Shown here: positions 57,011-64,000 of the stretch, one piece after another
How the letters are laid out: every line of letters starts with the position of its first letter
Numbering within the stretch: position 1 is the stretch's first letter
DNA from: Capillidium heterosporum
Lineage: Eukaryota > Entomophthoromycota > Entomophthoromycetes > Entomophthorales > Capillidiaceae
Assembly (NCBI GenBank): GCA_016630905.1
Contig: WBMQ01000011.1
Coordinates: 806,001 to 870,000, forward strand
Reading direction: 5' to 3'
DNA: 64,000 bases
Position numbers and translations under genes: made by a program
Notes under the pieces: model-generated
Databases searched by the model: none
Seen by the model: only the letters and a program-made list of their open reading frames with translations
Told to the model about the DNA's origin: nothing

Positions 57011-58539
57011 TTAATTCGGACCATATCTTTCTCTGATAGTCTTCCCTTTTAAAGTTAGCATAAGATATGTCAAGACGATGAGGAAAGCAATTATAGAATA
57101 GATCGTCAAAGTAACACCATGCCCAATCTTCTGGATCAACTGGCTGTTAAAAGCAGTCACAATGGCGGACAGGATCAACTGGATACTACTGATGCAAGCG
57201 GTAACTGAAGATGCGTATTCGGGGAAGATGTCTACCAGGTACGAAGATCCACTGATGGTATTCAAAGTCATACCGATGCCTATCAAAAACCCAGAGAACA
57301 GTGTGAGGCCTAGGTGCAGCTTAAACTCCAAAAACCAACCGTACATCAACAGCCCTAAGATGAGTACCGAAGATAAGAGCCACAGGACATGTAGTCGAAC
57401 TTCAGGTTCAGGTGAAGCTTTCTTATCGGCTCCAGTAGCTCGCTTGTACATGATATCGGAGATGCGCCCTCCTAGTAAGTTACCTAAAATACTACCAATA
57501 CCTAACGGGATGAAGGTAAGACCAACTTGCGAAGAGCTGAGTTCGTAGATTATAGACAGGTCACGAGCCTGTGAAGATTCAACAGCGAAGAAACAACAGA
57601 AAGCTAACCCGTAGCATAAGGCGGTTGCGACGACGACAGGGTATTTCAAAAATGTAAGGGGATGAAGCGGATTGAAAAACTTGGAGGAAGTCCTCGAAAT
57701 TTTAAACGGCGACAACGTAACTTTGAAGAGGAACTCCTGCTTCGATTTAGGTGCTAAAGTCTCTGGTAACAAGAAGGTAGAAAGGGAAAGTAAAATACCA
57801 CCTAAAATAGTCAAAGTCCAAAAAGTCGATCTCCAGCCTAGGTACTGGTTGAGGAACCCTCCTATAATTGGGCCTATATATCTCAAGTTAGAACTTGAGT
57901 AAAAATGATATGCTACCGATCACGGGTCCGACAAGTGGCCCGACGAAGAAGAAGGACAGGGCAGAGCCTCGTTCTTCCCTTGGAAAAATATCGATTATAG
58001 TACCTACGCCTGTAACAATTGGGGCAGCAGCACCTATACTCTGTAAAATACGTAGTACAATCAAGGATTGGATATTTGGACTTAGGGCACAACCGATGTT
58101 CCCAACTGTGTATATTATTTGAGAGATGATAAAGACACCACGCCTACCGTACCTATCCGATATTCCACCCCACAGTAAAGGCTATGTTGAATAAGCTACT
58201 TTTATACATGCAAAATAAATTACAAAGATTCCGAGAATGAACATAAAGGTTGAGATGGTGGCATCGACTAAACTGGAGGTTGTATGGAATTCTTCTTCAA
58301 TATCCTTGAGGGCTGGGAACTAAAATTGTTAGTTGGAATTAGGTTGACACATTTACGTAGATAGTTGAGGATAGTGGTGATAGTATACTGGCGGCTGCCA
58401 CGATACTTAGGATGATGGTTTTGCGTGCTTTTGAAAATTGCTGAACTTGGTCATCATCAAGTTGCACCTTGTCATCGAGCCTCAAGCTGCAATCAAAGGC
58501 ATCAGCATTGAGTTCGTCTTGGTCTTTCTTAATTGACAT
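57011..58539 (-). CDS. Major facilitator superfamily transporter (DHA1-like)
   Basis: Four exons (58357-58539, 58224-58319, 57917-58181, 57011-57873) encode 468 residues. The N-terminal ~40 residues are acidic and cytoplasmic, followed by about 12 hydrophobic segments. Motif A reads GGISDRYGRRGVF between helices 2 and 3, and an antiporter-type motif C reads FFVGPLVGPVIGPIIGGF in helix 5, interrupted by intron 3. LGWRSTFW after helix 5/6 is typical of fungal DHA1 drug:H+ antiporters such as the Tpo/Qdr groups. It probably exports drugs, polyamines or organic acids from the plasma membrane; substrate is not readable. Confidence 0.92.
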
Positions 58540-59162
58540 GTCGAATGCGGTGCTTGTAGTCGATACAATTTTGAAAGACTGTAGCTTTAGTCGGTTCTAG
58601 CTATTAAATAAGTTGAAAGTATCCCATCCTAATATTCTTAATTCTACTAAATAAAGATTTGTACCAGAATCCTTGTTAGCTTTAAATTTGAACAGGGCTT
58701 TGATAACCTATTCTTGGTAACCTCCAAGTTGAACTGAACAAAATTAGGTGATTCTGGGAATTTATTGCCAAAGTTACCAGCATAAATCTGCGTAAAAGTA
58801 TTGGGAAAATTTGCAATGGTGTCATTTTTATGGGAAAGGTGTTTGGTAGAGATGTGGAAGATGATGTAGAAAAGGGGTATATTGTTCGTAGGTTCTAATA
58901 GGATTATAATGGTAAAGATATCTGTATATATTTCACAATAAATGAAATATAAATTCAAAAATAAACACATAGCCATCTATTAAATAACTAAAAGTACAGC
59001 CATCACCAACCTACTAATACAAGGTACATATACCTACATATACTATAACAAGCATTTATTTCATTAGTGCCTAAAAATTTAATAGTCTTCCTTTAGTTTA
59101 TAATAACTATTCCTTATAAGACAAGCTCAACCAATTAAAAATAAGTTTACCGGGTTTCAAAT
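58540..59162. other. Intergenic region
   Basis: About 0.6 kb between the MFS start and the 3' end of the aminopeptidase gene; an ORF of 109 codons at 58647-58976 (minus) lacks family features. Confidence 0.45.
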
Positions 59163-61760
59163 TTAGTTCTCACCAAAGAGATCTTTCTCCTATATAAAAT
59201 ATTAATACATACATCTAAAACAATATATTACAATCAACTTGGCGGCGATAGGGTGGTAGAAGCTCTTGTTGGCCAAAAAGGTCTCCTTAGCTAGTACTGA
59301 ACCGTTCTCACACTGGTTGAGGGCGCTGTAGGATTAAAGTAAAATTAATGGGTGGATTTGTATGAAGGATTACCGGTAAAGAGGACGGACATATTTCATA
59401 CGACCCTGCTCCTTGACGAAAGCGACTACATCGGGGAAGATGGGCTCATAGTTGGAACGCAAGCACAGTTGCTGCCAGCGTAGCTTAACTTCACAGTTAC
59501 GTGATGCCGTGATCTGGTACTGGAGATCTAAGCCATGGATAACGGCTTCGGGCAAAGCCTTGTACTCGGAGAAGCGTTCCAGGAACGCCACTACACTGGT
59601 TAGAGAAAATTTTGTCAAGAAAATTACCTTGCTGGTTAGCATTGAGTTTGTTGTACTCCTCGGGGTCGAAATCGGTGAAGAAGGTTTGATCACGGGCCTT
59701 GTTCCACTTTTCGGCTAGGTCATTGCAGACTTTGCTTAAGCTGGTGTCAAAGTCGCAAGATACAGGGGGCTATAAAGCTTGGGTTAGATATGGTAGGGTG
59801 AATTATTTACCATTCCAGGAGAGTAGAGCCAAGTGTTCCAATCAACTTTATCCAACAAGTCGATTTTCTCTTGGCCGTGGTTTTCGAGCATGTACTCGTA
59901 TAAATAAGCCTTCCACTGGCTAGTGCTGATAGACTGGTGAGCAAAGTGGACAATATGGGCCTTCATGTAAGCGTCAAAGACGGAAGGACCACCCAACAGC
60001 TGCTCAAGATAGTAGAGGAAGTTGAAACCCTTTTCTTTATATACTGTTAGTGCTACATTTGAATTGGATGATTACCATAGGGTACGCTTGAGAAGGCATC
60101 ATCGGGGTTGACATCCTTAAGTTTGGGGCACAAGGCGGTGAGCTGGTTGTCGGAACCAAAGAACTCGATACTCTGCTCCAACATCTTCCACCCGATGATG
60201 GCACTGAACTGGCGCATGGCTTCGCCATGAAGTTTGCCCATGATCTTACGTTCCAAGAACATAGTCCAGCCTTCGTTTAACCAGAAGCTTTCCTGACGAA
60301 ATGTTAGGGATGAATACTTGTTAACCTTACCCAGTTGTTGTTTGTTACGAGGTTACCAGTCCAGCTAAATATAGCTTAGTAAAATCAACATGTAAAAAAT
60401 ACCTGTGAGCAAGCTCATGAGCGATAACATCAACTGCCGACTTATCACCAGCGAGAAGAGTGGGAGTGACCTAATTGAAGATTAAAATCGAAGTTCTAGG
60501 TGAGTTGAAGTTTTCACTTACGAAGGTTAAGCATGGGTTCTCCATACCTATAAAAATTAGATGAGTTTACATTTTAAATAAAGAAAATAGCCAAGATATA
60601 GTTTGAGAACTTACCACCGTAAGGGAAGGAAGGAGGCAGACTAAGAAAAGTTTAGTATCAGTTTTGGAAAATCAAGTCACATTAACAGATCATAACGACC
60701 CCAAATATATTTACAGGTCTAAATAAAAGTTAGTTGCAGTGTATGCTTTATAACTTACTAATTCTTCAGCAACTTTGATAAACTCTTCGGTATCGGCAAA
60801 TTCATAAGCAGCAGCATCTACCTATTTACCAATTAGCCAGCCACTCTGCTATCAAAGCTTACCATCTCAGGTTCGGACCAAACAGCCGAACGCTCACTGA
60901 CTGAACGGCTGGCCAAGTTACCGACGACTAAGGCGATCAGGTAGGACTAATGCAGTATTAGAAATGCTTATTGAATAGGTAACGTACAGGAATAGCGGTC
61001 ATCTGCTCGAATTTGAAAGTTTTTGTTAAGCCACTTGAAGTTTCCTCATTTCCAGTGCTGACGGCACTCATAAGGGCGGTCAGAGCACTAGGAACAGTTA
61101 TGGAAGCGGAGTAAGTGAATTTAACTCCAGGGGTATCTTGGCAAGGGACCATACTACGAGCATAGATCTAAATATTTTTAACAATTTATCAACAGCAATA
61201 ACTTTACAGCCTAATTTTAAACATTAGTAGATGATGGGTAGTGTAAAGGTTACTTGGCACTGGGAGAAGAGGTAAGGATGCTTTTTACCAAGGGTTTGAC
61301 TAAATGAAATTTAGCCTTACAAACCTACAAACATATACATACCTAGGTTCTAAGAATTGAATAGCACCACACTTATCAGTAGTTTGGTAGTCTACTTTAA
61401 TCTCCAAAGGATGTTCACCAGCGTTGAGACCAGTTAAATCGATGACCAAGGCAGAACCAAAGTTGACATCACGAGGTTTCAGTTCAAACTAAATAAGCAA
61501 ATAAACTTTTCAATTTTTATGCTATAAAATAAACGTACCTTCAACTCACGTTTAGGTTCTCTAAGATAGGTAACCGACTTGACATCCAAATAGTCGGTAT
61601 CCAAGATGAGCTGAGTCAAAGTTTCCTTAGTTGGGGTCAGCAACAGAACGACCGAACCAAATAGAATCTGTTTATCAAAGTCCACCTCCAAGTCCAAGTG
61701 GATATGTTTGGTAACCACCTCATCGGTGTTGGCATAGGTGTTAGGATCTCTACCGCACAT
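59163..61760 (-). CDS. LTA4H: M1 aminopeptidase, leukotriene A4 hydrolase type
   Basis: A gene of about 600 residues, cut by roughly 16 short introns, from the ATG at 61760 (MCGRDPNTYAN; an upstream TTG is not used) to TAA at 59163-59165. N-terminal beta domain: HIHLDLEVDFDKQILFGSV; then PYLFSQCQ, SMVPCQDTPGVKFTY, and the M1 exopeptidase motif GGMENPCLTF. The zinc site is HELAHSWTGNLVTNNNW...WLNEGW, with splits by introns inside the motif. The C-terminal helical domain includes LDLQYQITASRNCEVKLRWQQL, PLYRALNQ and ends AAKLIEKDLFGEN after a last small exon. Relatives (yeast Lap2) cleave di- and tripeptides and have weak epoxide hydrolase activity. Acceptor sites vary, and the exact borders of exons 3 and 7 need transcript support. 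Confidence 0.92.
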
Positions 61761-63033
61761 TATTTTCAAAAACTCTTGTAAAGTTGTAAAGTGAAAAGGG
61801 TGATTTTTAGAAGTTTGAAACGATGTGCTCTTGCTTTGTTTTGTAGGCTTAATTTACGTTTCAACTTTAGCCACTACCATTGGTTAATAGTTTAAATTTG
61901 AATAAAATGTCAAGTGAGATCACTATTTGCACTTCCAAAACTGCTAAAGTCAATTGGATTCGATTCAACTGACCTTCCAACTTGGGGAATAGGTTACTAT
62001 TTTGCCGAGTTTACTTTACAATAATTTGAAATTTACCAAATGGATGAATCGAATCTAGATTTCTGCAAATAAAAGTTGGAGTCGTGGAACGCTAAATTAA
62101 ATAGGCTGATGCCAAGTCAACCTAGAATCTACCAGAATAGGTTGGCGTCAACCTTCCAAATTTTGCAAGGACATTTGGGTTAGCTCTTGAGGCGGAATGG
62201 TGCAATTGGTAGTCCTTATCGATCTTTAATTCGAGATGGGAGTGAGCTATCAATTCAGGGATGCTATATGGACTGGTTCCAACCTATCTATATTTCTACT
62301 ATAAAAAGCAACATTTTCATTAGTAGGGGTAGAATTATACTTTTGTTGACAGAACTTGACGAACAATCCCTTTCAAACATTTAGTAGGTCTGACTCACTT
62401 TGGAAAATACTGACGTTTCTATGGTATTGATCACTAAATTAAACTTACTGTAATTATAATCAAGAATCATATACACCTTCTACATTCCAATACAAGGTAT
62501 ATATCAAGTATGGTTTTTATCAATATTTGACTAGCTTTGCTTTATATAAACAGTAATGGTATATCAATTTTATATCAGCTAAAGTTGATGAGTTTGAAAT
62601 CTTTGAAAAATACCAATTACTATATAGTTGTTTTATGTACTACTAGAGCTCGAAAACATAGAAGTATATATTAGCGAAGTATTCAAGTTATATTTATTCA
62701 ATATATAGTTAGTAATATAGTGTACTATATTTACATTATTCAAGAACAATATATGTTAAATGAATTAAACTAAGCAATGTAATATTTAGGGCCAATTTAT
62801 ATAAACTAAAGTATTTAAATCTGTTGCATCATTTCTTAAACTCAAAACCATTTAAAATACAATATAATACTATGCTAAATATAGGTTTTTGTAAATATAT
62901 ATATATGTAACAATTATAGCACTTAGGTATAAAGTTATTGGTATTGAAAATAAGGACATCATCAAAGAAACATAAAAACTAATTGCAAAAGAAGTTTATT
63001 TAAATAAAATTTAGTATAAGCAAAATCTAATAA
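61761..63033. other. Intergenic region
   Basis: About 1.3 kb between the aminopeptidase start and the tRNA; includes an (AT)n-like tract near 62890-62905. No gene recognised. Confidence 0.45.
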
Positions 63034-63105
63034 GCCGTTATGGCCCAGTGGTAAGGCGTCGCTCTCGTAAAGCGAAGATCCCAGGTTCGATCCCTGGTAC
63101 CGGCA
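63034..63105 (+). tRNA. tRNA-Thr (anticodon CGU)
   Basis: 72 nt, no intron and no encoded CCA. The anticodon arm TCGCT-CTCGTAA-AGCGA gives CGU, reading ACG Thr codons. T arm CCAGG-TTCGATC-CCTGG with a perfect B box (GGTTCGATCCC), and an A box around TGGCCCAGTGG. The acceptor stem GCCGTTA/TACCGGC pairs six of seven positions with one U-C mismatch at pair 5. Confidence 0.95.
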
Positions 63106-63110
63106 ATTTC

Positions 63111-63116
63111 TTTTTT
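63111..63116 (+). terminator. RNA polymerase III terminator of tRNA-Thr
   Basis: A run of six T, five bases after the tRNA end, preceded by TTTC. Confidence 0.8.
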
Positions 63117-63938
63117 GACAGTCCTTTATAAACCAGGGATTTATAATATGTAGCTTTTGCAAGATATATGAATAAAAGATTACTACAATAGATTTATTTA
63201 TTTGGTGTAAAGTACCTTAATAGTATATAATTATATCCTTCATTTAAGTTATATTCTCAATAAGTTCAACTATTTCATTTGAATTTTAAATTGTTAGTGT
63301 TATGTTCCAATTCTTTTTAACAGTTCATGCGTCATATTTTGCCATCAGTCACTTTATTTTCAAATTCTTGGAAATCTTGAGGTTACTTTGGTCTGAGATT
63401 CAGTGCAAGTTTATGTTGGCAAAATTTTAGATGAAAAAGGTCGGTATATTTGTAATAAAGAACTGCCGAAATGGATTCTTAGTTCATTGGTCAAGTTTTT
63501 CCTAATTCTTTGAACTCTGTCTTGGATTCTGATTTCACTAACAAAACCATAGTTATAGTAGTGTTTCAACTTTGGTTCACGTACAAGCCCACTGTATATT
63601 GGCATCTTGGTCCTATTCATACCTTGACGGAATTAGTATGGATATTGTACCTTATGATGTCTTTTGAATATTGGTATATCGGACAGCATCGTCCTCTTGT
63701 CTTTCATCCAATTTTGAATAGTAATATAGGATACGTCATTCAGCTTTGGCAATCATGTGCCCAGTTTTGGTATCAAACCATGATGACTAAACCATTCCAG
63801 ATTTAAAAGTGGCATTTCTTGACACCTAAACCCAATATTAATACAAACCACTTCTTTCGAAACGTATCCCCATAAAAAGGTTGTTGAAAAAATCACTTTT
63901 GCAAAGCTTATACCTATCAGCAAAATACAGATATCAAG
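63117..63938. other. Intergenic region
   Basis: About 0.8 kb; overlapping ORFs at 63510-63806 (plus) and 63411-63620 (minus) show no family features and mirror each other, so neither is accepted. Confidence 0.4.
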
Positions 63939-64000
63939 ATGCGTTTGATCAGCTTAGCAAAACTCAACCGAGCTAAACTTATATCCACCTATCCCACTTT
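63939..64000 (+). CDS. Possible start of a gene with a mitochondrial-type leader (partial)
   Basis: An ATG at 63939 opens a frame to the window edge: MRLISLAKLNRAKLISTYPT, basic and amphipathic without acids, as in mitochondrial presequences. Only 20 codons are visible, so the gene is not identified. Confidence 0.35.
   Translation, partial: MRLISLAKLNRAKLISTYPT

Noticed and set aside
58647..58976. 109-codon minus-strand ORF between MFS and aminopeptidase
   Set aside because: No recognisable features and no clear promoter or splice partner; may be chance.
63510..63806. 98-codon plus-strand ORF near the right edge
   Set aside because: Aromatic-rich without recognisable helices or motifs and overlaps an equally featureless minus-strand ORF.

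Overview
The window looks like nuclear DNA from a fungus, probably an early-diverging (zygomycete-grade) lineage. It has AT-rich spacers and very short GT-AG introns (about 32-101 nt, mostly 36-60), often with CTAAC-like branch sites. The housekeeping set is fungal in flavour (PTC1, MSS4, KGD2, OLA1, MMS2 homologues). Secreted S28, M20 and S9 peptidases, UDP-glycosyltransferase relics, a BTG/Tob protein and sphingomyelin-synthase-type PAP2 enzymes are not typical of ascomycete yeasts. A Conidiobolus-like (Entomophthoromycotina) source is my guess, not something the sequence proves.

Layout. 1-11 kb: LRR pseudogene, small mitochondrial-type protein, sirtuin lacking the usual catalytic His, secreted M20 peptidase, decayed prolyl oligopeptidase, dispersed repeat, and a sphingomyelin-synthase-like gene with one extra base. 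11-18 kb: gene-poor, with a probable S28 relic and two tandem enoyl-CoA hydratase genes (one intact, one dead). 18-24.2 kb: a 2.14-kb near-perfect inverted repeat, each arm carrying an S28 peptidase gene, flanking an ARMT1 (DUF89) gene. 24.6-36.4 kb: a second copy of the dispersed repeat, then a 1.48-kb inverted repeat carrying UGT relics and flanking MSS4 and PTC1. 37-41 kb: two tandem dienelactone hydrolases and the intact sphingomyelin-synthase-like paralogue. 42.6-49 kb: BTG/Tob, a JOSD-type Josephin deubiquitinase, an Mms2/UEV gene and its decayed tandem copy. 49-61.8 kb: KGD2, mitochondrial-type methionine aminopeptidase, OLA1, a secreted CAP protein, an MFS transporter and an LTA4H-type aminopeptidase. 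63.0 kb: tRNA-Thr(CGU). The window ends in a possible new gene.

Themes. There is much local duplication, often followed by decay of one copy. Several genes act in secreted protein breakdown (S28, M20, POP relic, CAP), and two small ubiquitin-pathway genes (JOSD, UEV) lie close together. Three otherwise well-preserved genes (OLA1, SMS-like copy 1, S28 copy 1) each carry exactly one extra nucleotide, a T after an in-frame NCC codon, in a shared context I write as WTTNCC-T-KRC. This is either a +1 ribosomal frameshift signal or a systematic sequence error, and it is the observation I would check first. All exon boundaries were derived by eye from reading frame, GT-AG sites and family conservation; no searches were run.
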